Source: Hypsibius dujardini
Lineage: Eukaryota > Tardigrada > Eutardigrada > Parachela > Hypsibiidae
DNA length: 26,630 bases
Assembly (NCBI GenBank): GCA_001579985.1
Contig: LRSR01004438.1
Coordinates: 1-26,630, forward strand
Direction: 5' to 3'
Of the stretch, positions 11,301-21,194 are shown one piece after another. The notes beneath the pieces are model-generated. The model did no database searches, had not been told where the DNA came from, and worked only from the letters and a program-made list of their open reading frames with translations. Position 1 is the stretch's first letter; every line of letters starts with the position of its first letter. The translations under genes and the position numbers were made by a program.

Positions 11301-12029
11301 GTGATTGAGCTAACGCATGAACCATATTTTACCAGCGCATACCCTTCATACGCCATCTTTTACAGTAAGTTATTGGATTAATAATTCATTCTCTCCTACA
11401 TTCGCAACCGCAAAATTTTCTCACTGTCGTACAGTGACTCTTGGAGCATTCGTTCCCCTTGTGGGCGTCCTGTTCGGATATCTCAAAATTTTCCTCAAAG
11501 TTCGGGCCGTCAAGCAAAAGGTGCAAAGTCACAATCCCCATGGAATTCTTGCCGTGCCCGGTCCGTTCAACGCAGTTGGTAGCCCGGAGATCAGAGAGAA
11601 GGTCCCACCCGGCCGTTCGGGTATTGTCCAGGACGATATCCGCCTGATCAAGACTCTCTTCCTGGCATTTTTCATCTTCTATGTATCATGGTAAAGTAAA
11701 CATTTTCAAACAGCTCGATCGCTTGTAAAAATAGGGAAGTATTACTTGCGTTTCAATACTTAACGTTTAGGCTGCCCATCGTAATACTCTACGTGTTGAC
11801 CTTCCCGCCGAACATACCCAAATGGGTCGTTGTGGTGGCTGTGTGTATGGCTCACGGCAATTCCGCCGCCAATCCGATCTTGTACGGAATGTGCAACGAA
11901 AAAATTAGGGACGGATATCGTCGCGTTCTCCACTGTCGCACCAGCAGGTCGCGAAACGGCGTGATCGCTAAAGGTTTGCAACGTACCGGCTATAAGTCTT
12001 CGCAACGAAATACAGACAAGACTACTTAG
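8373..12029 (+). CDS. Rhodopsin-family GPCR, Tre1/moody-like (NRY motif)
   Basis: There are ten exons: 8373-8588, 9237-9263, 9440-9530, 9592-9672, 9746-9797, 10766-10884, 11218-11272, 11336-11364, 11435-11690 and 11771-12029. All are GT-AG with phases that join to give 394 aa. The extracellular N-terminus has several N-glycosylation sequons. TM1 carries the GN motif and TM2 LALADA (Asp98). Cys in LCDMIG is 25 residues before Arg156, as in rhodopsin. TM3 ends N155-R156-Y157, followed by ICHPHLY. TM4 has its Trp, and extracellular loop 2 reads GWGRTTFN with the partner Cys. TM5 has its Pro (AFVPL), TM6 WLP and TM7 N343-PILY. The NRY-ICHPHLY stretch and GWGR loop fit the Tre1/moody group, which guides germ-cell migration and glial barrier function in Drosophila. 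The ligand here is unknown. The 27-nt and 29-nt exons are too short to appear as ORFs but are required by both phase and helix spacing. The largest intron is 968 nt. Confidence 0.88.
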
Positions 12030-13175
12030 TGTTGGCCTCACCACTTCGTTCTGTATTCGCAATCATCGCATCATGCAATGCCCTTCTGGGTGGACAAACG
12101 ACGTCCACTTTGCTGCCTCGCAATTAGCCATAGTTCTGCGACGCATAGTGTCAGCCACAATGCCCTATTCCATTCTCGTTTTTCCTTCTTTTGACCATTT
12201 TTGACTCCATTGTTTGCATCAATATCCGATTGGTTCTAGCTTTATCGTCTTTGCTACAGTTATGACTATTTCATACTGGTTGTATCGCTAACTCATACTT
12301 GTTAGTCGGTCCATTGGTTTAGTCTTTATTGGCTGCATTATGTATATTTTTATTCAGTCTATCTGAGGATTATCATAATTGAAATATGCCAGGCAGAAAT
12401 GGCGAAACGTGTCCTACTGCTATAGTGTCCTTGATCGAACCGGCATATCGCAATATCAACCAAGCCTAAAGCGTTAGCAACATGTTACAATTTGAATGCT
12501 GTTTTGCGGAAAGCTCACTGAGCCTAAGGACTCCGGCCCATAAACAAGTCAAGTTGGTCGTTTTGTAATTGAAGAACTGCGTCCGGGAAAATATACATCC
12601 GACCGCAATTGCACATCCAACAGAATTACAGATATCCAATGCATTTATTGGACACAGAAATACTATTGCTCTTCTGCCACGCTATTGCTCTTGGATCATT
12701 GGAGGAGACAATAAAGTGCAATACTTTAAAAAAAGGCGTTCGGACGTCAATAACTTGCTGCAGCATTAAACAATAACGGACGACCAAGTATGAGACAAAC
12801 TAACTTGACGTTAGTAACTTGAAATTAATCATTAACGAATAATCAAGTATGACATACAAACAAACTTTATCGATCCAACTTCCGAATTTCCGGTGAAGGG
12901 CGATCCTCTGCTACAGTCGGTTTTACAGTTCGGTCCTTGAGGTTCGGCCTCAGGAGATCGTGCTGGAGCATCAGCCTCAGGAGTTAATCACAAAATCTTT
13001 CTCATGCAGTACCCTTGCCACTGACAATTAAACGGCTATACAAACGCACGTGTAGTACCCTTTACTAGACAACGAATATCAAACGTACTCACCGACGTTC
13101 GGATGCCATCGTGTTAGTTGGTGGATATTATAATATAATACTGTTTCGAAACCCATAAACTCAATATGCGAAACA
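12030..13175. other. Intergenic; possible GPCR 3' UTR, no gene seen
   Basis: AATAAA at 12710-12715 could end a long GPCR 3' UTR, but it is about 680 nt past the stop. Repeated words such as CAAGTATGA (12784, 12843) are short. No exon is supported. Confidence 0.4.
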
Positions 13176-15280
13176 AGCGGATCCGCAGCCAACTGTTCGA
13201 AGAGGTTCCACATCACCAGATTTTATTGATGCGATCGATACCGATGCGGAAGTGACCGAAGCCACCGATGAGGAGCTTGAACTGTCATTCACTCCGACCC
13301 CAATACTGGTCGAATCTGCAACGCTTAGAACACTGCTGCGGACACGCAAGATGCATCAGCATATGACAATTGGTACCACGGGCGGGGAAGGGCCGAAGTG
13401 TTGCAGCAACTCTCTGCATTCGGCATTAACTCTGCAACAGATCTGCAGCTCCATGAAGCCGCCACAGCAAAGTGGCGTACCTTTTTTCTAACCGATCAAC
13501 AGGTTAGCATTGTTTTCAGAGGTTGAGCAGAGAATCTAGTTTCAAGTTGTTTCGCTTTTTGTATTGCTGCACAGGTCTGAAACTCTGTTGCCGGAGGAAG
13601 CAGTCAACAGCGAACGAAAAGTTCGCGAGAATGGGCCGGTGGCCACTGAGAAGGAAGTTACTCCGAACAAAAATCAAAAGGTATGTCACGCACCTTTATG
13701 CGGCAAACTTTCCGCCCAACGGCCTGGAGATTACTGTACTGTCGCGATTCTAACGGCCGTTTTTTGGCCCTACCAGTAAATTACGACCCCCGGGCCCGTG
13801 CCGGGCTGGAATTGAATCCGTGACGTCACACAGAGTGTTGCACGGCGGGAGGCGGGGCTAAGCTGGCCGTTAGAATCGCGACAGTACAGTACAAGATGGC
13901 TGTTTATTCATGCAGATTCGGAATGCATCATCGGAATCAGATGGCCTCGACGAGCGGCGGTCAAACATACTTTTGTTTTGCAACACATTTTCGTTTGCGT
14001 ACATTTTGTCATATACACTAAACAGTTATTTAAACTTTTATTCAGCAGTATTTTAACCATTGATATAAAATTTGAAGTGACAATGAAATCTATATTTTTT
14101 GCAAAAGTATTTTAACAAAAGTGTTTTAACGATGTCATTCAATTCATATAAAAAGCGGAGCATTTTACATGTAAAATTCTATTTTTGTCACAATTTGTTG
14201 AACAAGTTTACAGTGCCTGTACATTTATTATGTTTTGTTAGGATCTTAATTTAATTCTGACGTTTTTGGGCGATTAAAGACGCAGGAATAATTCGCTTCG
14301 TTAAAACCACCCCGGTCACACAAACATTTTTTTTCAAACAAAATAAAGTATGTTCGCTCGATACAAAAATTGAACTTACAACACAGAAAGTAGCAAAGCG
14401 ATGGCCCAATATTAACATATGTGAACAGATGTCGCTACTGCGCAACAAATTATTGTATCAGGACAGAATTTCGATCAACGATAATTTATAAACTTAAACT
14501 GACTGGCGCAGGACTTTCCCTAATATTTTAAAGATTTTTTTTTAGAAATCAGGGTTTGCGCACGGTACCGTTATACTGGTGAAACTAAAACATTTGAGGA
14601 TAGCCAAGAAAAATGAAATTGGCAAGTGCTTAGGTTCTCCAATATATTTCATGAAGCATTTTAAATTTCGAAAAGCAAGCGGTGAATAAAAACTATGTAC
14701 TATGTACTATCAAACTGCAATTATAAACTAAAATTTGATCTGATTATAGTCGCAGCAGCCTGGCCATATCGCAAGCTCAGCATATTGACGGACTGTCGCC
14801 GCTACCGGTTGGACCGCATCTGTTTGCTGTTTCACACAACAACGAGGAAATTGTAAGTCTTCCATGGCAGTATCTGCTATTTCGGGAAAACTATGTTACT
14901 CGTCATATTAGTGGCACATTTGGCGCCGGATTGTGAATACAACGTCTCCCACTAAATTTATTGCGATGAACATTCAGAGTGCGCCCGCCCCACCTCCGGT
15001 TAACTAAGCAAAACTGATGCTCCATAACTGTAGTACTATTTTACCCGTCTCTTCCTCTAGCTGTGCGACAATGTGCAAACGAATCTAGTCATAAGGTCGT
15101 TTATGCAATGACACTTAATTTCAGATTCCAAAGACTGTTCCCAACGACAACTCGCCAGCGACACTTGCGAAAATTAGTGCGACACCTGTACTGCCGAACG
15201 AGAGACAAATCGTGGGTATTTTTTTCTCTTTGCAACTACTAATTACTGCATGGTTCTGTTCTGTGTGGAACCTGCGGTGA
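13176..15280 (+). CDS. Unrecognised multi-exon gene, joins partly solved
   Basis: Coding-like segments lie at 13176-13502, 13575-13680, 14750-14852 and 15125-15211. The last two join cleanly: ...SHNNEEI then IPKTVPNDNSPATLAK..., phase 0, GTAAGT donor and TTTCAG acceptor. The 13575-13680 segment has good AG and GT borders. The frame that joins downstream is not the one that looks most protein-like (SETLLPEEAVNSERK). In 13176-13502 two frames look coding: one reads TSPDFIDAIDTDAEV and FTPTPILVE, the other, from 13329, reads RAEVLQQLSAFGINSATDLQ. A 77-nt GT-AG intron (13252-13328) would link them in phase but has a weak donor. If the last donor (15212) is not used, the frame runs to TGA at 15278-15280 through a hydrophobic stretch, a possible membrane tail. 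The product appears low-complexity and partly acidic; the family is unknown. Confidence 0.45.
13732..13891. repeat. 160-bp element with 27-bp perfect inverted repeats
   Basis: The 27 bp at 13732-13758 are exactly reverse-complementary to 13865-13891, with a GC-rich core between containing a TGACGTCA palindrome. It sits in a putative intron of the surrounding gene. The form suits a small MITE or a stable hairpin. No flanking target duplication is obvious. Confidence 0.8.
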
Positions 15281-15480
15281 GTAAGGTGTTCTTAAAGCCA
15301 CTTTTACATTTGAAGTTGAAAATCGTTCATTACTTTCACGAGAAACTTCATCAGGAATCTTACTCGGAATACACGGTTTTGTGACCTGAAGGGATTAGAC
15401 ATAGTTCCACATGAAATTAATATTATATTAATCATTTAAATTACGAGTGAAAGTTTGGGGATGGTTTGAGTTGAACACCA

Positions 15481-15867
15481 TCAACTAAAGAAGTTGGTGC
15501 ATGTTTTTCCGATGCAATCTGGACAGCAGACTTGACCCAGTTCAGAGTCTTTGCAGTCTTGATGATTCTGGCAGAAATCATTCCTTGTTTTGTGTGGTGA
15601 ATCGGCAGGACAGCCGAGGATTCGGCCTGATGCTCTTACTAAAAACAAAGTTAGTATATCCATTTTCTTTCGCAAAACTTAGTTATCACTGTACTAACCT
15701 GATCCGTTGGAATTGCAAGTGTCTTGACCGAAGATGTCAAAGTCAAGTTGGTCGTTGATGTGCATGAAGTATCTATCGAATCCCCTTGGCCAATTCGGTT
15801 CCTGTGTGGTCCCGTCACGATGCTGCTTGGCGTTTATGTAAACTTTACGAACAATTAGCTTTTCCTC
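15481..15867 (-). CDS. 3' end of a secreted-type gene with a WAP-like cysteine-rich domain
   Basis: Two minus-strand exons join in phase: one ending at 15699 (GGATCAG, GTTAGT donor) and the terminal one 15638-15481 (TTTGTTTTTAG acceptor, stop TGA). The intron is 60 nt. The upstream exon is open from 15867; a likely acceptor ends at 15843. It reads RGFDRYFMHINDQLDFDIFG, which I do not recognise. The terminal exon has GCP, FC, DC, VCC, DC and TC, the spacing of a whey-acidic-protein (four-disulfide core) domain but with the second of the eight cysteines missing. WAP domains usually inhibit proteases or act in defence. No signal peptide or start was found, so the 5' part is missing from this model. 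It would have to lie across the plus-strand pseudogene. Confidence 0.55.
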
Positions 15868-15876
15868 TTATTCCAG

Positions 15877-16866
15877 ATGAGGTCTCCAACGTATCAGGAA
15901 ATTTCAAAAAGTATATCAAAACGACGGTGTTTGGGCTGCCATGTGACTTCGGATCCGTTCACCATTAGGGGATGTTTGATTTTGCGGTGAATCGGTTGGT
16001 ATGGACCATCAGACCGTTTCCAGATATAAAAAACAAGGAGATTGACCAAAGAAACTGGCTCAGCGACATTGACATTGCAAAGATCAGCGCAATCTACAAT
16101 TGCGGTATGCGCTTATTTTGTAATGGTATCGCAAACATTTGCAAATATATATAGCATGCATTTCTTATTTTTAGCTATAACCGCTTCACCTGCTGCTCTT
16201 CAAGACCTCATTATCAAGCGTGTTTTATGAAACACGACCAGCGTCAACTCTCAGACATCGGTAGCGCAACCGAATTCAGCCCCAATAAAGCAAATGATAG
16301 TAAGTACAACCTTGGCAACCGAGCCGCCCATTTTGTCAGGCACCGAGTGCACTAGTGTTCCGACGACAAGACCTGCTTCAGCAAGTTAAGACCACCCGAC
16401 TATTCCACAATTACATGCTTTTACTCCAATACCATACACCCAATATATAGTAATTCACTTATACGGTGCGTGTAATGAGCTGTTGTTTGTTTGGTGTGCC
16501 TTAGGTGTGGCACTGGAAACTCCCCATCGAAGCTGTTTCTTGCCCTCTTGGTCTCCTGAAATAGCCTGTCCCACTGTTTTCAAAATCAAAGATGTTGACC
16601 CCATAGTCTCCATCCTCCGCGATTTACGAAGGTAGCGTCTTGATGGATTGGACGTTGACTTCAATCAACAATACACAAATAGTTATGATGCTTCTTCATT
16701 GCCTAAACTGCTGACAATTAGTTTGTTCTTGATTTAAATTTTTATTGCGATTACAGAAAATTATTTTACCATTGAGAAATTGAAAGATGGATTTGACATT
16801 GGAGCGATAAGCAAAAATAAGCCGAGGCTCCTTCTAACGATCATGCATTATACCCCATTTATTTAG
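15877..16866 (+). pseudogene. Decayed astacin-GH18 fusion copy, paralogue of the minus-strand gene
   Basis: 15877-16104, with good splice borders, encodes the C-terminal part of an astacin domain: NFKKY, PCDFGS, then GMFDFA, TIRP and INYC-like spacing. A TAG at 15966-15968 replaces the zinc-binding Tyr codon of the Met-turn. The next exon (from 16175) runs into a TGA at 16228-16230, after which the same frame continues as a Thr/Ser-rich linker to about 16388. From 16505 a frame reads FKIKDVDPIVSILRDLRR, a TAG at 16633, then RLDGLDVDFNQQ at 16636-16671, the GH18 active-site motif with Asn in place of the catalytic Glu. 16757-16863 (FDIGAISKNKPRLLLTIMHY) matches the next GH18 exon of the intact gene. 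The zinc-site exon (HExxH) and earlier parts were not found. AATAAA at 16284-16289 may now end a shortened transcript. The domain order equals that of the intact gene, so this is an inverted duplicate. Confidence 0.75.
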
Positions 16867-17174
16867 TTGGTTGTTAGAATGAGGCGACTTTTGGGGAGGA
16901 AATATATTTAATAAAATTAATTAATTTCATGTCAAGGTCACGCAACGCTTGTTTATTTCTAATCGACCGATTTAAACGGTCGGCGGTATAGTGGAAATCG
17001 TACTAGTAAGGATCTCGGCAGAGTGGATTGTGGGTAAAATGCGTGATACTATCCGACTATGCACTATTATGGTCCCTCGGCAGACCGAACTTCTTGCTTT
17101 CACACTTGCTTAAGTTGATATATTTGACTATATTCCTTCCAAGAATCTTAACTAGCAAGTGTATGTTATACACT
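16867..17174. other. Intergenic, nothing firm
   Basis: No exon is supported. ACACTTGCT (17101-17109) and AGCAAGTGT (17153-17161) are inverted and could form a stem, immediately left of the GC-rich block. Confidence 0.4.
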
Positions 17175-17475
17175 AAGAAATGCGGAGCAATGGGCAAGGA
17201 CGTCACGTCAGACACACGGACAGCGCGTCGCCCACCCACACGGCGTGGGCGGACCGTACACGTGGGCATGCGTACGCGTGGGCGAGGCCGGACATCAAAC
17301 CGGCCACCAGCAGAGCTGAATGCAGCGCTGCGTGACGTCATACACACAGCGCGTCGTCCTCGCCCACGCGCCCACGCGGACCGTACACGTGCCCATGCGT
17401 ACGCGTGGGCGAGGCCGGACATCAAACCGGCCACCAGCAGAGCTGAATAAGAAATGCTTCGCTCGCTCCGCATGA
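17175..17475. repeat. GC-rich block with a tandem duplication of about 127 bp
   Basis: A unit of about 127 bp is present twice (about 17195-17321 and 17322-17448). The last 60 bp of each copy, GGCGAGGCCGGACATC through GAGCTGAAT, are identical. The block is far richer in G+C and CpG than its surroundings. AAGAAATGC occurs at both borders, and ATGCGGAGC (17180-17188) is inverted as GCTCCGCAT (17465-17473). This suggests a mobile or satellite-derived insert. Its long ORFs on both strands arise from the lack of AT-rich stops. Confidence 0.75.
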
Positions 17476-17604
17476 TTAACTTACCAATGACAATAATGTT
17501 TCGAGTTGCGTTTCATGTTTTATTGGGTTCATTGTTTTCTGTGCTCGTTTTGGCAATTGATAATAAAGGACTCGACTGTCGAGATAATATTCCAGTGAAG
17601 TTTG

Positions 17605-17610
17605 TTTATT
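17605..17610 (-). terminator. Polyadenylation signal of the astacin-GH18 gene
   Basis: AATAAA on the minus strand lies about 9 nt after the stop codon (17621-17619), predicting a very short 3' UTR. Confidence 0.55.
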
Positions 17611-17618
17611 TGTCTTTA

Positions 17619-20600
17619 TCATGATTGTCCCATCTCGGTTTTGATTGCGTTCAAAAGGGGATTTTCGCCGCCTCCGCAGATGTTGCTGAAGTCATCTTGC
17701 GATATGTCCCATGCGTACACACCAAACCCGTTAAGCCTCGCCCAGTTTGTCTATAAACAAAGTGATGCCAATTTAGACAAAAATTTAATCGTCTAGTAAA
17801 TAGTAGTTAGTGGATGACTAACCTTGGTTGTCACGGTGTGAACGTCGTTGTAACCCATCCACCAAGCGTCGGTGTATGCATAACTAGCTTGAATATTCGA
17901 GTCAAAAATGTGAGTAGCCACATCCTGTTCGATGCGCTGACAAATCTCATAATAAGGCCATGTCCCCGGTTCCTTGGTGTAAATGCTGGGAGGTACCCAG
18001 CGCATTGCCGCTGATCCTAAGTCATGATTGGCCGCATCGTCCAACAACCAACCGTGACCGTAGAAGGCAAGTCCAACCACAAGTTTGGACTTGGAAAAGC
18101 CTTGTGCAAGCCATCGTTGAAGAAGAGATTGCTGCCGGTGGGCAAGCGTTATTTTTAAAAAGACGAGTTAATTTAGATGCACTAATTTCGTACCATATTA
18201 TATAACCGATGTTTAGAACCAACAGGGTCAAGCACTGTTGGAGAATGATGACTGACACGTTTTCGATCCGAGCCAGAGAAATCGTACGCTGCGACGTTGA
18301 CAATATCCACAAACCTATACAGCGCTGACCTTCGCAGTTTTTATTACAATATAAATGGCTGAACAAATTGAGCACTTACGGATTAAGAGCAGCTGCATTA
18401 ATTGATTTGGTAAAGGCAGGGTCAGCGTAAACAACCACCGAAAGTGCCAGCCGTGTTGCGTCGCTTCTTACACTTTCATCTTCAAATTGACGCCGCAATA
18501 CCTGCAAACAATGGAATAAACCTTTTGCGACCTTTGTTGATAATTACCCTTCGTGTACCTCAATGAATGCGGTAAAGGCTGCTGCTTCCAAGGCGGACTT
18601 TTGCTTGTAAACAACGTCCAAACCATCCAGTCCGTTATTACGGAGAGTAATGGCTGCAGCATGTGCAAAAGCGAACCTTTTGCGGATATCACGAGCAATT
18701 ACTCCCAATGTGGCCGAATTAGCCGTGCCGCCAATACTGAGAAACAGCTTCAGTTTGTCATTGTCGTTTCTCAGGAGCTTCAACGTCTCAAGAGTTGCTG
18801 AAAAGGGTAGATAGAATTAATGTAATTCTGATGTGAAATGTAAGGCCAGCAACCGTTACCGCGTAACTGACGGCTCAAGCTCATTTTATTATCTTGAATG
18901 GGCGCGAATGCGACGTTAATGTAGGTGCAAAGTGTAGCGTCAACTTGGTTGGCGGTAAATCGAGCTTGACCGCTTCGCGATTCCCCTTCCAATGGGTAGT
19001 AGCACCCCCGATGGGGAATCATAAAGTCAGGTTCAGCAGCCCCTGTAGTGGTGGTGGTGGTAGTGGTGGTAGTGGTAGTGGTGGTGGTGGTAGTGGTATC
19101 GAAGCCCGGGCATTTGTAGAGCTTGTTAATTTTCCTTATATCTATTGGACTGAGACTTTTCCGCTGACCAATCAGCGAGGTTTTATCCTTGTACTTGTCC
19201 TTTGGTCTGATGGTCCATTCCGATTTGTCAGTAGCAAAATCAAACATGCCATAATGGAGGATCGAACCAAAGTCGTAGGGTTCACCCAGCGCCGTGGTGT
19301 TGTCGTATTTATCGAACTGATTCTTTTTCGCTAAACAGGAAATATCTTAATTAATACTTTGTTGTTAAAATCCTTAATAAATGAGAGAGGTTCGTTTTGA
19401 CGCGCGTGGCAGATTTCGTTAAACTAAGTCAGGCAGTTGTGTCTTGAATAACCACCACCTGAATGGTGGGGCCTCAGCTTCGTGGATCAACATTTCTACT
19501 TACATGCGTCAATGTTTTCCCATTTTATATCAACATAATCATCACGATCAATGCGCGCCTGTTCGTGGTAAAACCCTGTAAACAGAACAGCGCATAACAG
19601 TGGCGCGTACTGGGATTGGGATCTTGTTTCGCGACACAGAAAAGTCTTATGACTTCCTGAAGGCTGGTCAAAAAGGGCCAAACATATAGTGTCAGTGTAT
19701 ATTCGAAAACGATTTCGGACAAAGATTTTGATGACATCCGACAATGAAACAATTAACTCTCATCTTATATATGCTATTAGGCTCTGTATTAATTGACTTT
19801 CCCTAGTTACCTAGTGCGTGCATGATCTCGTGCTGCGCAATGCCGTATGTTTCTTCATCGTCTTCAACAGAGAAGCAATCTAAATAGATGCAGTGGTGTT
19901 TCATTTCATCTTCGTTCCAATTACGACGTGCAGTAAAGTGTTGAATATGTATATGTACTTGCTTACTTCTCAGGCTTAGGTAGATAGCTTGACCATCACC
20001 TTTTTTGGAAACTCCTTGTCGCCCAATGGAGGAAGCACATCTGAAAGAAAGCCAAATAATAACGGTGATAAGTTTGGTTTTTTTTGACGAAAAGTGCTGA
20101 ACGCTAGTCAATCTGAAACATATTCACATACTGTATAGGGTCGGCAGTAAACTTTATGTATTGCTGTTGATTTGTTCTTTGTACAAATCTAATACAAGTT
20201 GAATTTTCGAAGCCTTCCATGGCTTGAAGAATCAATTTCCTCTTGTCACTGGATTGGACTACAATGAACTGGCAATGTTAGTCCGACGCCAAATCTCGGG
20301 ACCAGCGAGAGAAAACAAATGGCTCTTACCAAATGTTTTGGAGAACACATACGGTACTTTTCTGTTTGGCAGCCATTTCAAATCGTCGTTTATTACAGCG
20401 TTTTTGCCTAAATAATCCTGAAAACGAGGGCAGCGAGAAAAGAGGTATAAGAAATTTCATTATCTTGTTCGATAACAGTTTATGTTTACCTCAGCTTAAC
20501 GTGCAAAGAAGAAAAGTATTGAAGCCATCCTTATTTCACCACAGAATAATCTTCCAACGTATAATTTTAAATTTCGACGCTTTGTAAGCTAATTGGGAGC

Positions 20601-21194
20601 AGATGCGTTCAAGAAACTACGGTCACGTAACTTTTACATATGAATATGTACTAAGAAAAGTGGTTTCGCGACTTATATAGCTGATTAGTATATTCCACAA
20701 CAATCGGAAAACAGGCGCAGTTACGTCATATACAAGTTCCATAGTTCTGGGGCCGGCACAAATGATCAGAAGCGCATAAATAGTAGCTTCTTAGATTATT
20801 TATTTATGGGTTACGATCTTTTAGATGTAGCTGTAACATGTGAAAGTTCTTAGACCATAAGCAAATAATCTTATGTTTTAAAGCTGTTACAGCCTGTAAA
20901 AGCTTTTAGAAGGACGAATGGAGCACTTACTGCGTCGTTTGAATCGTCGCTCCTCGCGTCCACTCCAATAATATCAGATTCGAACAAACTCCCGGCTGGA
21001 ACATTTAACCTTTCGTCTTCTGGTGTATTTGCTGTAAACAAAATTTCATCTTTTATTTATTTCATCTTTATGCTAACGATTAAGGGATAGAACAACTTCT
21101 ACTGTTCTTTACCTGGATCATATACGTAGACCGGAAGTGTATTTGTTTTGATGGTCAGAAAAAGGAAGAGGTATGCTTGTATCCAAACCTGCAT
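17619..21194 (-). CDS. Astacin metalloprotease fused to a GH18 chitinase-like domain
   Basis: There are 13 exons: 21194-21113, 21031-20931, 20417-20330, 20258-20132, 20040-19967, 19879-19811, 19575-19504, 19330-18860, 18797-18559, 18501-18380, 18314-18194, 18131-17823 and 17750-17619. All are GT-AG and in phase, giving 668 aa. The start gives a signal peptide (MQVWIQAYLFLFL). The propeptide has LFESDIIG, like the FxGD aspartate switch. Mature astacin starts near KNAVINDDLKWLP. The zinc site HEIMHALGFYHE has ligands His174, His178 and His184 and catalytic Glu175. The Met-turn reads SILHYG, with Leu229 for Met and Tyr231 kept. Four cysteines suit the usual two disulfides. Thr283-300 form an unbroken linker, probably O-glycosylated. 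The GH18 domain (about 309-660) has LKLFLSIGG, VNVAAYDFSG, GLAFYG and GVYAWD. Its active-site motif is DGLDVVYK (419-426), so the third Asp is Val and the catalytic Glu is Lys426. Expected role: a secreted protease held on chitin or another glycan by an inactive chitinase-like lectin. The E11 donor is less certain: GTACGA was chosen for phase. Confidence 0.9.
19023..19084 (-). repeat. In-frame ACC/ACT codon repeat encoding 18 threonines
   Basis: Trinucleotide repeat in exon 8 of the astacin-GH18 gene, read on the minus strand as ACC with interspersed ACT and one ACA. It forms the linker between protease and GH18 domains and should be prone to length change without frameshift. Confidence 0.8.

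Noticed and set aside
12569-12769. 66-codon plus ORF
   Set aside because: It starts with a non-ATG codon and shows no family, splice or codon support.
13360-13400. NWYHG-like string suggesting an SH2 domain
   Set aside because: The following residues do not match SH2 (no FLVR-type motif), so the match is treated as chance.
16455-16664. Minus ORF, with another open minus frame reading DGDYGVNIFDFENSG
   Set aside because: The plus strand here carries a GH18-like frame leading into DGLDVDF, so the minus frames are most simply antisense shadows. A WAP-gene exon remains possible.
17028-17473. Two overlapping ORFs of about 140 codons on opposite strands
   Set aside because: Both come from a GC-rich tandem repeat with few stop codons, and both show repeat-derived protein sequence.
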